Shown here piece after piece: positions 19,783 to 32,039 of a DNA stretch of 64,000 nucleotides (positions within the stretch are counted from its first letter, which is position 1; each line of letters begins with the position of its first letter). Made by a program: the position numbers and the translations under genes. The notes beneath the pieces were generated by a model. It had not been told where the DNA came from. It was given only the letters and a program-made list of their open reading frames with translations, and did no database searches. The DNA is taken from NCBI GenBank assembly GCA_963921825.1, contig OY997595.1, forward strand, positions 18,159,228 through 18,223,227. Direction: 5' to 3'. This DNA is from Erodium maritimum (taxonomy: Eukaryota; Streptophyta; Magnoliopsida; Geraniales; Geraniaceae).

Positions 19783-21830
19783 TTTTTAATGAGTGAAAGG
19801 ACATGTTTATTAATAATTTAAGCGAAACATAAAAAACAATAAAGGGAGAGCAGACTATTCGAAAATAATCCTACACCTAATCCTCTAGCCATTATCGAGG
19901 TATAGTCAGTTATGTTTAAATGGCTAAACACCAATGTAATATTAAAGATTGTAACAAAAAAATTGAAACAATCCCGACTTGACCTGAAGCTAACTAAAGG
20001 TGGATGAAAGCAGTTGGAACCTCCCACGAGGCTCACTAAACGTCTCGTTAAAGCGCGTGGTAGGGGTAAGAAGATCTAGTACTCTACTAATCGTGAAGGG
20101 GGTGTGATGTTCTCCTCCCCGACGTATTGCTTCCCCGAATGTGCCTCATTTGACCTAGTGACCCAACCGACATCGTTTGATTGTTTGGGACAAGAGCAGA
20201 ATAGTCTCCATTCTACAATCCCCTCGGCGGCAGCCTGAGAGGTGGGCGAATGTTGAGGTCGATCACAAGATCGCCACCATTTTCGGGTGTAATCACCAGC
20301 CCCACGCTTGAAGGAGATTGATTATGGAGCATGATTGGACTTCATAAGCATGGTCGGAGAAACTGTAGGCGCGAGCGATGGATGATCAGAGAGGTTCTAG
20401 GGTAGGATTTGTTCATCGGTGATGCATAAGAGGATGGATGGTGTGTGGCGTATAGAGAGTTTTTTATAAGCAAAAATAGATCTATAGAGGACCAAGTTTT
20501 CAAAATGAAAACAATGGCCAAGGGTGAAGCCCTCAATTACAACCACGAGCAGCACATATTGGCACCTCACAACACCGAAGAACACCCATCAAGGGATAAA
20601 TAGGTCTAATACCTAGATTTTACAACAATTAAGCAAACAAGTATGCTTAACCTAACAAGGGGTGAAAATACAACAATTGAGCAGAGGTCTAAAACCTAAA
20701 ATTTTAAACCATGAAGCACAAAAGAAAACAAGGTCTAACACCCGAATTTTACAACCATGAAGCCCACAAATTACAACAGATAAAGGTCAAAACCATAGAT
20801 TTTCAAACCATTGAGTCCACCTGAAAAACTCGCCACTACTCAATCCTTAACGAAACTCGTAGTGAAAACCTAGTATATTAGTATCCCAACCTCTCGAAGT
20901 GGAGAGATGCGCGAAAACCAACAATGTCGACGGCCAATACCGCTAAACGAAAAGACGGGTGAATGTCCCAAAGGACAGAAGAACTCCCTAACCCCTATAA
21001 CCATGCAAATACTTAGAGTTCAAACAAGGGTCAAAAAACCCGAACAACTGAATGGAAGAAAACACCTATCACACCGACGAGTCTCGTCCACCAAGTGAAC
21101 GGAAACAGAAGAAGAGCTAAGCGGATTCACAAAAAGGGGCAATGAGACACCACAAAAACAATAAAGAAAGGGAACAAAACCACACATCACTTGCAGAAGA
21201 TTTACCAAAGAGTCGGTCAGTCAAACCCAAACAGGACCATCACCACGATGCTGAGGCCCCGGACGACAACATCAACGAAGCCGACAATGAACTCCCAATA
21301 TGAAGACGAACCTTGTTCCAAAGAGACGTGGACAAATTAGAGAGATCCGACAGAACAGCGTCGTCAACAGATTTGAGAGGTCTGACAGATCTAAGACGTC
21401 CAAGAACCACACTAGATCGGCGAATGAGGAAGGCTACGCCAGAGGCCATAACCAAAGGATCTGGTGAAGGAGACCTTCCTCATGTCTCAAATTTTTCCAA
21501 AAGCAATGGAAAAGGACGTGCAAAGGAGCTGGTTGAGGGCGGCCGGAGTAGAAAGTACCACTGGAAGAGTAGAAGGCACAATGCTGCCACCGGTGTCTGA
21601 TCCATGGTTGGAAAGGTCAGATCGCGCGTCCGAAAGCCAGATTTGAGGACTGAGACGCGGTGACGAAGAAAAAGCTGCCACCACTACAACCTTGGAGAGT
21701 GGAAACGAGAAAGAAGAAGAGGAGAAGAGGGAGAAGAGGAGAGGACGAGAGACGATTACGGTGGACGAAGCCACCGAGGCCACCGCGGGGCGACAACGCG
21801 AGGCAAGTTAAGGCTTAGGGTTTTGAGAGT
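19783..21830 (-). mobile_element. Probable non-autonomous retroposon, minus strand
   Basis: On the minus strand it begins with a GC-rich Ser/Leu-coding segment (21240-21783), passes through T-rich DNA with repeated GGTTTTAGACC-like phrases (20600-20810), and ends in an A-run (19783-19789 as T on plus). The composition and order match the retroposons at 23129-25317 and 32040-33393. No target duplication was found. The protein frames are broken and not recognised. Confidence 0.4.
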
Positions 21831-23128
21831 GTTTTAGACTATAAAGAGATGTATAAATAGGTTGGTACCCGATCATAAGATATATACATTGATGGAGGCC
21901 CGAAGATCTCTCAGGGAGATGTTAGAGTAGGGAGGTTTGGTGGTAGGGGGATTCTGAGAGGACCCGGATGAGAAGAATCATTGACGGATTGACGCCAACA
22001 ATGACGTGAAAGGGATGAAAAGTTTTGAAGACGACTAGGGTTCAACACCTTAGTAGAGGTCATTGTCGCATATGTTTCACATTATGTTAGTAACTATCTT
22101 AATCTATAAAATTATATTTTGTATTAATATGATTAATTCAATTTTCGTATTTAATCCTCTAACAATTGGATCCACAGAGAACTAACGTGAAGCTATCTAG
22201 CTTCTGCCTTGGTTTTTCAAACTTCCTCTCCTCATTCCCATTTCGTATTTAATCCTCTAACCATTGGCTGATTCTCATTCTTCTCCGATCTCTGGCATAC
22301 ATCTTGGACGGTTGTTACGACACAACAAGCCAGTCCAAGTCGAGACGGGGTACATGATTTCTTATGCAACTCATTGGAGAAATAGGCACCTACCCCCTAG
22401 ATTTTTCCATGGTAACACCGAACATTATGTCATAGGATTAGTGTTTCAACCGCCACCGACACCATATCTCGTTTTGATTTATTTGTTTTCCACATATCAT
22501 ACGAGCCTCATGATGCTTTCCATTAATTAGCAATAATATGTCTCGGTTGTTCAAAAAAAATTCTCTAACAATTGATTTATAGTGTGTTCCCAACATACTT
22601 AACCTTAGATTTAATTTTAGTTTAATTTATATCTCTGTACTCTGTGTTGCCATGTCAGTTTTGTACAACAATACTGCCACTATACTCCCACTCTTGCCTA
22701 CCAGCATGGAGTAGCATAAATATCAATTTAATGTGTCCATATTTTCAATTGAAAATCATAATGGAGCTGAACTATTAAGATTATTCTAATATTTCTTCAA
22801 TGTTCACAAAATCGATGGATTTAATGTTTGTCTTCATTAATTTTGTATTGAAATTATTGATATGGTAGAAATATACAACCAAACTCTATATTAGAATCTG
22901 TATTTATTTTTTTATAGGATATGAATGCATTTTGCATATTAAAAGTATTTAGAGATTGGATCACCTTCTTACCGACTTGAACTGAAAAATGTCTGGAATT
23001 GAGATGGATTTAATGTTTTTCATCCCCTTTAATTTTATATTTGAAAACAATTTTGTATGAACTGTTTCCCTGATCCATATTTGTAGACTTCTAGAGTTCT
23101 GTTAAATACATTTGAATACAGTGTTTTT
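21831..23128. other. A+T-rich spacer
   Basis: No gene recognised. The motif CGTATTTAATCCTCTAAC occurs twice, near 22147 and 22244. An 88-codon frame at 22264-22530 has no recognised relatives. Confidence 0.4.
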
Positions 23129-25317
23129 TTTTATTATCAGCAAAACAAATTTAAATAAAATGATCTCTGAAATGGAGATCAAGTGGTGATACAAGGAAGA
23201 GCATTCCCGAGGGAACCTCACAACAGAACCCTCAACAGACTGAGGGACTTACAAACAACTGAACAACCCAAGGCCAAATACCAACAACAAGAAAACAAGA
23301 AATACCAACAACAGAGAAACAAGGAGTACCAACAGAAGCAACAAAAAACAATACAGCAAGAAAAGGTCTTAAACCGGCGAGCCACCATTGAAGCTCGAAA
23401 ATGGGGTCTTACTTACCCAGATTTTCCCACCATAAAGATCAAACAAAAAAGGTCTATAACCAGAATTTGCCAAACAAGAAGCGCCAAAAAGAAGAAGAAA
23501 GCCCTGCAGCCCATAGCAAAACCCAAAGGTACCAACCCAAAGCCTTGCAGGAATAAAATCCCTAACCCAGAATGAACTACCAACCTAGTACCTGGCTTCA
23601 GAGGCGGGCAAAACAATACCCTAAAGGACTCGCCGGCGGCCAGCACCTTGAACCGGCGAGCTCGGTCCAAACTTGGCCGAGAAGAACAAAGCCAGAGTAC
23701 AGGAAAGGAAAGAGCAAACACGGGAAAAAGATAAAATCTAGCAAGGAGAGGAGAGGTAACAACTCGGGGGAGTGGAATCCCCCTCCTGCAATCCTAATGG
23801 TCAATCAACAGACTCAATCCTCCAAGTGTCGTCGGCCTACACCGAGACACCTTGAAGGAGGACCAGGCATTTCTGCCGAGTCTAAGAAAGGCAGTGAAAA
23901 TTGCAAGAATTGGTATCCACAAATCCAACCTAGCCAGTACACCCTCAAGCAGAAGAGAAACATCTCTTACCAAACCAAACCGACTAATCCGGGCTGAGGC
24001 CAACACCAACAGCGAGTCCTTCCTATTCCCCACGATCTCGAACAGAGGCGAGAAGCGCTTCCCACACCAGGTGGAGGATGGAACCAGAACGGACCGGATA
24101 GGAGAGCGCCTGAAGGAGAGATACCAGGGCTGGTCACAATGCCCGTGGGTAAGTCAACCACCGCGCCAATAGCACCGCGCGACTCAACGAGTAGAAGATA
24201 GAGGTGAGCCGCCACAATCCCAAAGGAAAGCCTCCCACGAACGACCAAAACTCTACGAACCAACCCCATCCACACAGCAAAACATGAGATAAGAGAAGAA
24301 ACGACCTGACCAATCTTCACCAAGATGGAGAAAGACCTCCCACTCAAGTCTGAAACAAAACCAACTCTTGATGCTGAGAAGAAACTGAGTCCACAAACAG
24401 TAGCAACCAACAACTGCAGAGCAGAATAAAAGGAACCCCGAAACAGCGAACGAAGACGGGCAGCCCAGAGCCAGAAAAAACACCAAGAGGGGCTGGAAAA
24501 CGACCCGACCCAGTAGAACTGGGCCTACCAAACCGGGTCAGACCCGCAACAACAAGACCCGGCCCAACAGTAAGATCTGGCCCAACCCGAACAGCAGAGC
24601 CCAACCCAGAATTCACCAGCCCAGAGCCCAACCCGCTGCCATCCGGCCCGACCCATCCACGCAGTACCCTACCCGGAACCCGAACAGCAAAGACGTCGAA
24701 CCCGCCGCCCCTGCGAAACTGTCACGCTGTCCAGAAACGCACGAGTAGAGAAGACAGTGTGTCTCACCCTATTTTCCGGCGGAGGAGCCACAGAAAATCG
24801 CGAGCGTGCACAGGGTAAGCAAGATCCTGATGAACGAGATCTTCCCCCACCGGAGACAAGACGTCGTCAACTCGCCGCCGCTGCTACCGAGTCACACCGC
24901 CGCGCCTGCGAATCTGACACGCGACCAGAAAACCCCGGCTAACATCCGCCGCTGCAACCGAGCCACCACCGGCGAGAGCAACTGCCGGAGACCAAGATCT
25001 GGACGACAAAGAGCCGGTAGATCCGAACCCCAGACGAGCACTCGGCCTGGACGGAAGCAACGAAGCTGGAAGAGTACCACGAGCTCCTGCAGGTTAAAAG
25101 GGAGGAAGGCCAAGATGAAGCAGCTAGCGGTGGACTACTCTCACAAGACCTGGAGAAGAAGAGAACTAAGAGGGACGAAAGAGGAAATAGAAGGAAGGGA
25201 CGAAGAGGAGGTCACTACCGGCACCCACCATGGCCGGAGCCGTGGCCGGAGCCGGTGGAGACGAAGGAGAGGGCGGCGGCGGCTAGGGTTTCAGAGGGAG
25301 GGTCTTTACTGAAATCT
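23129..25317 (-). mobile_element. Non-autonomous retroposon family copy, minus strand, A-tail at 23129
   Basis: Read on the minus strand it ends ...TTTTGCTGATAATAAAAAAAAA at about 23129-23150. A run ending GAATGCTCTTCCTTGTATC near 23200 parallels GAATGCTCGGTTCCTTGTATC near 33315 in the copy at 32040-33393. Both copies also encode similar peptides (RARRFKVLAAGES here, RARRFKALTASES there). No RT is present. GC-rich open frames of 60-170 codons on either strand lack conserved domains. No target duplication was identified. Confidence 0.55.
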
Positions 25318-25822
25318 AGATTGAAAAAAGATTCACGGTGATTCATTTGTATTTATATTTTGTATTGGTAATTCAAAATGGGGAAATTGATAAAATATGC
25401 TTTAAAATACCTAGTATTCTTTTTGATATGCCTCTATAATTTATAATTGGAAATATAGAGGAAAAATCAAATAGAAACTACTCCTTAACGTAAAAACCGT
25501 GTGAACCAATCCAAGCAATTCATTTTAAGAATGGATGGATGAGATGCAATTGAGTTGTTGACTTGTTGACTGCAAAAAAACAACACTTTTTAGTAAGTGG
25601 TAATGACTTTTTAATAAAACCATCATTTTTTTTTATCAATTCACTAATTTAATTTTCCCCGCTTCCTTTGAACTCCGATTGGCTTCAAACTTACGCCATT
25701 AGTTTTGTTTTTTCAAGGGCTTTCTATCAAGATCAATCATGAATATATTTTGAAGAACGAATTTTTTTTATTTCGGGGCTGATTTTTTTTTAAAAAAGTT
25801 AAATCTGGGTAATTTTTATCAA

Positions 25823-27110
25823 GGGTAAATTACAAATGCATACCCTTAAGTATGCACGTTTAACCGATGAATACCCTGAAGTTTAAAGTTAACTGATGCA
25901 TACCCTGAAGTTTCATATACCCTGAGTTACAAAAATGAAAATTTCTTTAATTTTCATTTTTGTAATTCTTTTTTCTAAATTCAACGCCAATTTTATTTTT
26001 ATTTATTTTCTTTTCTTATTTATTCTTTAAAAAATGAAGTGTTCTTCGTGTTTTCTTCATCTGGTAATGAAAGGGCATCATTCTTCCCATTTGTCGAACC
26101 CTACAAAATTCATATCAGTTCAGAAATTCAGATCTGGTTACAAATACAACTACAGTTACAAAAAATATTGCAAAATTTTCAACAACAAAAACTGGGTTCA
26201 TCCTCATTGGCCAGCTCCATCTTCATCCTCGATGCTCCAACTCATTTTCATCATAGCAGGTCCAAAATTTCAAAAAAAAAAAATGGGTTTAAACAAATCT
26301 GAAGCTCATAGGTGAAGTAATTATGATGATAATGTCCATTTGAACCAGATATACGACCTGGAAATTTATATGAACAAGGAAAAAAACAAAAACAAAAATC
26401 AGATTTGGGCAAAACCAAATCTGCTACTGGTCGATGCGAGCAAGACCTGGACCACTCCTTCGAGGTCGTCAAGTTCGTCGATCCAGATCTGGTCCTCGCC
26501 GAGTTCGTCGATCCAGATCTGGGCCACTCCTTCGAGTTGTGGAGCGCCAGGTCTTCGGCTCCGGGCCCATCCCCTCCATGATCGGCTTCCTCTTACCGGA
26601 CTTCAGGCTCTATGCTTTGAATCGCTCATGGTGAGTCAGATCCGACTCATCGCGAGGACAAGGAGAAAGGGTGGGAAGAACAGGAGCTGTGGGGACTTAA
26701 GGTGTTGAGTTCCATGGTCCATAAGACCTTTCAGATCTGAGAGGGCAAAGGGGGATTTGAGGGAGGAAGGAGGTCGGAGGGGGCAAAAGAGAATTTGAGG
26801 GAAGAAGGAGGCATGGAGGCGGAGCTGCATCTGAAAGATGGAGAGTGATTTAGGGTTAGATGTATTAGGTTTTTTTTATTTCTTTTGTTTTATAATTAAT
26901 CAATTATTTCTTTAATTGTAATTTTGATTTTTAATTCTAAGGGCATGTTGGGTATTTAAAAAAAAGTTAACGGAATATGGATGAAAAAGTGGACGGAAGG
27001 GGTTTTTAGTTAATAAACGAAACTTCAGGGTATGCATCGGTTAAGTTTAAACTTAAGGGTATGCATTGGTTAAACGTGCATACTTAAGGGTATGCATTTG
27101 TAATTTACCC
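25823..27110. mobile_element. Nested MULE-like TIR element, 9-bp TSD
   Basis: Both termini start GGGTAAATTACAAATGCATA, and the inverted match continues for about 85 bp. TTTTATCAA is duplicated at 25814-25822 and 27111-27119, and the sequence near 27403 shows the uninterrupted site. The interior is not recognised. A 31-bp unit around TTCGTCGATCCAGATCTGG occurs twice near 26475 and 26505. A family relative is at 36856-40588. Confidence 0.85.
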
Positions 27111-27119
27111 TTTTATCAA

Positions 27120-27790
27120 CACTATACACCGAGTTTATCAACACTATACACTGGGTTTATCGACACTGAACACTAGTTTTATCACCTCATTTTCCAAAAT
27201 CGAACATGATTTTTATCACATCATCACATATTTTTTTATGAACACTAAGCACTAGTTTTATCAACACTAAACACTATGTTTATCATTAAATTGCATGTGT
27301 TTTTATCATCTCATCATGTGTTTTTTTAATCAACACTAAACTCTAGTTTATCACCCTTATTTCGGGGCTGATTTTAAAAAAAAGTTAAGTCTGGGTAATT
27401 TTTATCAACACTATACACTGGGTTTATCAACATTGAACATTAGTTTTATCACCTCATTTTCCAAAATCGAACATGATTTTTGTCACATCATCACATGTTT
27501 TTTTATGAACACTAAGCACTAGTTTTATCAACACTGAACACTATGTTTATCATTAAATTACATGTGTGTTTATCATCCCATCACATGTTTTTTTTATCAA
27601 CACTAGTTTACCACCCTTATTTTTAATTGAACATGATTTTTATTACCTCATTATCTGTTTTTTATCATCCTAGTACATGTTTTTTTTTTATCAATATTTA
27701 GCACTAGTTTGATACCCCGATATAAAAAATTTATTAGTGAAGATTTATCAACACTCAACATTGTTTTTATCACCCCAATATAACTTTTTA
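27120..27790. repeat. Tandem repeats with TTTATCAACACT motifs
   Basis: Blocks containing TATCAACACTATACACTGGG, TTTTCCAAAATCGAACATGA and ATCACATCATCACAT recur. The phrase TTTCGGGGCTGATTTT occurs at about 25774 and 27361; subtracting the nested 1.3 kb element gives a period near 290 bp. Confidence 0.7.
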
Positions 27791-28137
27791 TTTTCGTGCT
27801 TCAAAATATATTCATGACTGATCTTGATTTAAAGCCTTTGGAAAAAGAAAAATATTGGCGCAAGTTTGAATATAATCGGAGTTCAAACGAATCGGGAAAT
27901 ATTAAATTAGTGAATTGGTTAAGAAAAAAATGGACACTTGTCCACATGGCACCATGCTATTACAATTATGCCCTTGCTTGTGTGAGGAATGATGAAACTG
28001 GCGTGAATTTGGGTGGAATTAGGGTGATGATGTGGCATCATGGTGAATGTTAGATCTTAGGTATGTATGGCTTGGATTGGTTCACACAGTTTTTAGGATA
28101 AGAGGAGTTTCTAGCAGATTTCTCCTCTGGAAATATA

Positions 28138-28736
28138 TGTTTTTCTTAATTATAAAGACAAAAATAACCTTAATCAAATTTAAACAAACCTTTTTTAACT
28201 TCATCTCACTCCTTTTCTTCTCTCCCTCAAGTCAACCAATACCTCTTATTCAATCTCTCAATTGTCTCATGTAAATCCGTTTCTTCATCATTCTAAATAC
28301 AATTTATAACATATATATCTCAATCTTTCTTAAGGTGTGTGGTTTTATAAGTTTCATATAATACCTCAATCGTCAATATGTGTTATTACCTTCTTCCCTC
28401 TCAAATTGTCCCAATTGTAACCTAATGATTATAATTAGTTTTCAATTTATATATTGGAACCTTTCAAACCACAAACTCAATTAGTAAGAAAACGTAAAAA
28501 GGGAGGTATTCAAATAGGAATTCAAGACCTTGTTTATAACAAGACTATCCAGAGGAACACAACGTCTAAAAAGAAAAAAAAGAATCATATAAGAACATTT
28601 TGTTGTTGTAAGTAGAAATGATAAATCCATAATGCCTCCACCCACTGAGCATTGTCATCTTGACTCAATCTGCAAAACTTATACAATCTAATTAATCCCT
28701 TAACAAAATGAAACTGGTAAAGACGCATAATAATAA
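28138..28736. other. Spacer, likely 3' flank of the calmodulin-like pseudogene
   Basis: A+T-rich DNA without an open frame of note. I see nothing else in it. Confidence 0.4.
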
Positions 28737-29884
28737 TCATGTGTGATTAGAATTGATCCCAAGCATGTCGACGCCGAGGTACTCGCTCACATATTTGGCC
28801 ACAACAAAAGCAAATTCGTTGAAGTTGAAGACGCCATCATCGTTGGTGTCGACCTCCTTGATCGTCTCGGTGAGCTCCTGCCAGGTACTTGCTGATGTTT
28901 ATCTCCTTCATGACCCTTTCAGCGTGGTCGATGCTTATACTGATACACATTTATAAAAGGTAAGAATCAACTTAACATGTTTAATTTGTACTGTTGATTC
29001 AATTTCATCAACAACGGAACATGTTTCTGCAAAGATGTATCAAGCAACTCTTGTTGAATAAGACTGTGATTTGCACCACTGACCAGTAGGAGTTCTGGGT
29101 AAGTAATTTTATCGATTGATTATGCCTGCAAAACTATTTTCTTTTGTTCATGCTAATACAGTTATTGTAGGTAATGAAAGATGATAACATAGTCCAATCA
29201 GGGAAGTATATAAAGAATTGATTGCAGGTACTGATGGAGAGCTCGTCAGGCACATAAAAGAGCATGCAAAGCCTCTAAACCATGTTAACACTGCACAAGA
29301 AAGCGAGTACTCATCTTCTAGCTCTTGCTCGACAAGTACTAACAAAGTTATAGAATAAAACTGTATCAGCCAAGACAAGGCTCCAAATTTTGATGACGCC
29401 ATCATCGGTGTCGGCCTCCTTGATCATCCCGGTGAGCTCGCATCAGGACAAGGGTTGGCCATTGATTTCGCCAGCTCGGAGGATGTGATGAAGACGTGAC
29501 CGTCGAGGTTGAAGACCCGGATTACCTTAGAGCATGAACAACAGAAAGAACCTTGGTCAGGGAGTGAGAGTGCAGAACTTGTGCTGACTGGACAAAAGTC
29601 AGGGAGTGGGAGTGCAGAAAAGTGGGCGTTTTGCAACAGAAAGGACCTTGAGGTCCTGGGAGTGCAGAACAGTGCTGACTGGATTATTATTTGATATTTT
29701 CCTGTTTTATTTAATTCGTTATCAGAAACCATTTAATTTAGTCATAATTTAAACAATTTTGGAAATAAATAATTAATGACAATCAATAATTAATAAATTC
29801 AACACAAATATAAATGAACTTCCAATTTTATTCAACCCCTTTTAATACAACCCAAAAAAAAAACAGCTCCAAGAGCACAAACGA

Positions 29885-31294
29885 CTACTCGTCGTCATGG
29901 AAACCAGCTCCAAATCGATCCCATAAGTGCTCCATAAGATCTTGTTGCAGTTGATGGTGGATCTCAGGATCTAGGACACTTTGTTGAGCATCCACTCGTT
30001 GCTGGTATTGCAATGGCCCTCTGTGGTGCCATCGTTCCGGTGGTGTCCAATTCGGCATTTCCGGAGGTTGCGCCCACAACAACTCCTCCTCCCCATACTC
30101 GTACCGGTCGCGCTCATCCTCTACAATCATGTTGTGTAGAATTATGCAAGTGTGCATGATATCAGCCAAAGTGTGTTTGCTCCAACTACGAGCGGGACGG
30201 GAGATGATGTGCCACCTTGCTTGAAGTACTCCAAAAGCCCTTTCAATATCTTTCCGAGCACCTTCTAGGCATCTAGCAAACAACTTCTCTTTGGGCTCGA
30301 AGGGATGCCGAATAGTCTTCACGAACTGTGCCCATGCTGGGTAAATGTCGTCCACCAAGTAATAAGGTCGGTCGTACCGATGACCGTTGATGTAGTACTC
30401 CGCAGCCAGCTCACGGCCGTAGTAAGCGTCTTGGAATAGGTGGCTGTGGTTGAGGACGTTGACATCGTTGTTCAATCCAGCCATCCCGAAAAATGCATGC
30501 CAAATCCATAAATCACGGGACGTTACAGCTTCAAGCATAATCGTCTTTTCCCCATGGTGACCTCCCCGTCCATGGGCTCCCTGGTCTTCGGTTGGGCAGT
30601 TCTTCCACTTCCAATGCATACAGTCAAGACTCCCCGCCATTCTGGGAAACCCTCGGTTGTACCCTTCTCGGAGTAAGCGGTCCATGTCAGCCGGTGTGGG
30701 TGTACGCTGATACTCGGCTCCGAATACCTCAATGACGGCCTTGCAAAACTTACGTAAACATTCAAGTATGGTGCTTACCCCCATGCGCAGAGTTTCGTCC
30801 AATGAATCGGCCGAGGACCCATACGCAAGCATCCGTATAGCGGCGGTGCACTTCTGTTCCGTTGATAACCCCGGCCGTGAGGCAGCGTCGGGCTTCTGTT
30901 CGAAGTAGTCGTCGTGAGCCTTCACCGCATTCATAATCCGTTGGAAAAGCGGTTTGCACATACGGAACCGACACCTGAACATTGCAGGGCCATATAAGGG
31001 TTATTCGTCAAAATAGTTCGCCATCAATTGGATGTGGGCTGCCGAACGACCTCTGTTAATCTCTCAGCGCATTGGTTCAACACGGATGGCCCTCTGGATC
31101 CTTGGCATTACTGTCTGCATGTGCCTCTCCATCATCCGCCGGAATCGTCGCTCAACTGGCTGCATTTGGGCTGCCATCTCCTCATATGTCGGCAGTTGGG
31201 CTGCCATCTCCTCATACGTCGGCATCCGGGAAGCCAGATCCTCGTACGTCATCTCCTCAGCGTCAGACATAACCTCGTCGTCGGACATTTTCAA
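29885..31294 (-). pseudogene. PIF/Harbinger DDE transposase with two in-frame stops
   Basis: The frame from ATG 31294 to the stop at 29885 spans 470 codons. In-frame stops lie at 31064-31066 (TGA) and 31001-31003 (TAA). Below them 365 codons are open, from MFRCRFRMCKPLFQRIM. The DDE_Tnp_4-type catalytic domain is visible: GSLDCMHWKWKNCP (first Asp), GLNNDVNVLNHS (second Asp), RKDIERAFGVLQARW (Glu), then CIILHNMIVEDERD. The N-terminus contains PTYEEMAAQ twice. The enzyme would cut at TIRs and insert at TNA targets. Both stops lie before the catalytic core, so a shortened protein from the Met at 30982 is conceivable but would lack the N-terminal region. Confidence 0.9.
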
Positions 31295-31370
31295 AAATAG
31301 CGAGTAGGAAGTGAGAATGAAAGAGTGAAAGTAGAGAATGGTTTGACAAAAATGAGGAATGAGGTTGGGT

Positions 31371-31424
31371 ATTTATAGGGTTCATTTTATATGATTTTTT
31401 AATTAAAAAAAATTAGCCGTTGGA
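31371..31424 (-). promoter_or_regulatory. Transposase promoter: TATA box and AACGGCTA (MSA-like) motif
   Basis: On the minus strand CCTATAAATA lies at 31371-31380, about 80 bp upstream of the ATG at 31294. TCCAACGGCTA, a full match to the plant M-phase MSA consensus YCYAACGGYYA, lies at 31414-31424. ACACGTGG follows further upstream near 31448. Confidence 0.55.
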
Positions 31425-32039
31425 GTTGACCGTTGCCAACGGTCGGGACACGTGGCGGCACCAGGCGCTGCCAGCGCAGGCGAGGGCGCGTCCAGCGCGC
31501 TCGGCCAGCGAGACGGGAGCGGGAGAATGGGGAGAGGGAGCGCGAGAATGGGGAGCGGGACCGCGATTTTTCGCGTCTGCAGCGGACCGGCCAGCGGCCT
31601 GTGTTCCCGGTGCGCGCGGAGCGGGGAGCGGGCGCGACCCGTTGTGCCTGCTCTTAAGCAGATGCTCGTGGTTAACAAGTGTCTGTTAGTCGATGTATAG
31701 CCAAATGGTGTGCACGAGCTTGTTGAACTCTATGAAGCCATTAGAGTCCATATTAACGAGAATGTATAGAGATAAAGTATCTATTGTATAAGGGATTTAG
31801 GGTAGAACTTCTTTCTAATAAAGAGTATTTTTGTCTCAAAATTTAAGAAAAAGCATAGTTTTCCAATTATGGATTATAATATTATGCATTTTGAAGCACA
31901 TTTTATCAAACTACTTAACATCTCAGGTATATCTTTATTTATATTTGTATTTAAACAAGTCAAATATGAATAATATTGATCAAAGAATTATATTATCATT
32001 TTTGCTATTAGAAATTCAGTACAGAGCGACCTCTCTCTA

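Larger units (their letters stand above)
25458..28127. mobile_element. MULE-like TIR element, 10-bp TSD, with tandem-repeat interior
   Basis: TIRs start GAGGAAAAATC (left) and GAGGAGAAATC (right, reverse complement) and stay alignable for about 60 bp, including TGTGTGAACCAATCCAAGC. TGGAAATATA is duplicated at 25448-25457 and 28128-28137. Inner arms (25640-25765 and 27800-27925) are inverted relatives of the arms of the MITEs at 13.1-15.3 kb. No transposase; it contains a nested element at 25823-27110. Confidence 0.8.
29530..31653 (-). mobile_element. PIF/Harbinger element with TTA TSD and 13-bp TIRs
   Basis: Termini are GAGCATGAACAAC at 29530 and GAGCAGGCACAAC (reverse complement of the right end at 31653). 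TTA is duplicated at 29527-29529 and 31654-31656, the 3-bp target expected for this superfamily. It contains the transposase gene but no ORF1 (Myb-like) partner, which autonomous PIF/Harbinger elements also need. Total 2124 bp; GC-rich at the promoter-side end. Confidence 0.92.
28737..31800 (-). pseudogene. Calmodulin-like protein (CML15/16 type) pseudogene, split by Harbinger
   Basis: Minus strand, three coding remnants. Near 31700-31800 an EF-hand tail reads NMDSNGFIEFNKLV. Directly below the transposon, 29395-29526 reads VIRVFNLDGHVFITSSELAK and, after an indel, IKEADTDDG. At 28737-28880 the last EF-hand reads ELTETIKEVDTNDDGVFNFN and ends with YLGVDML and a stop at 28737-28739. CML15/16-type proteins bind Ca2+ through four EF-hands. 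Here hand 1 is missing, hand 2 has lost loop residues, stops and frameshifts occur, and the EF-hand 4 segment is present twice (once partial), so parts of two copies may be mixed. The split point is the TTA duplication at 29527-29529/31654-31656. Confidence 0.7.

Noticed and set aside
24806..25312. 168-codon Arg-rich frame on the plus strand
   Set aside because: Lies antisense in the GC-rich head of a retroposon; composition-driven, no domain.
31420..31700. Three overlapping frames of 74-91 codons
   Set aside because: They cover the GC-rich subterminal part of the Harbinger element and overlap on both strands.
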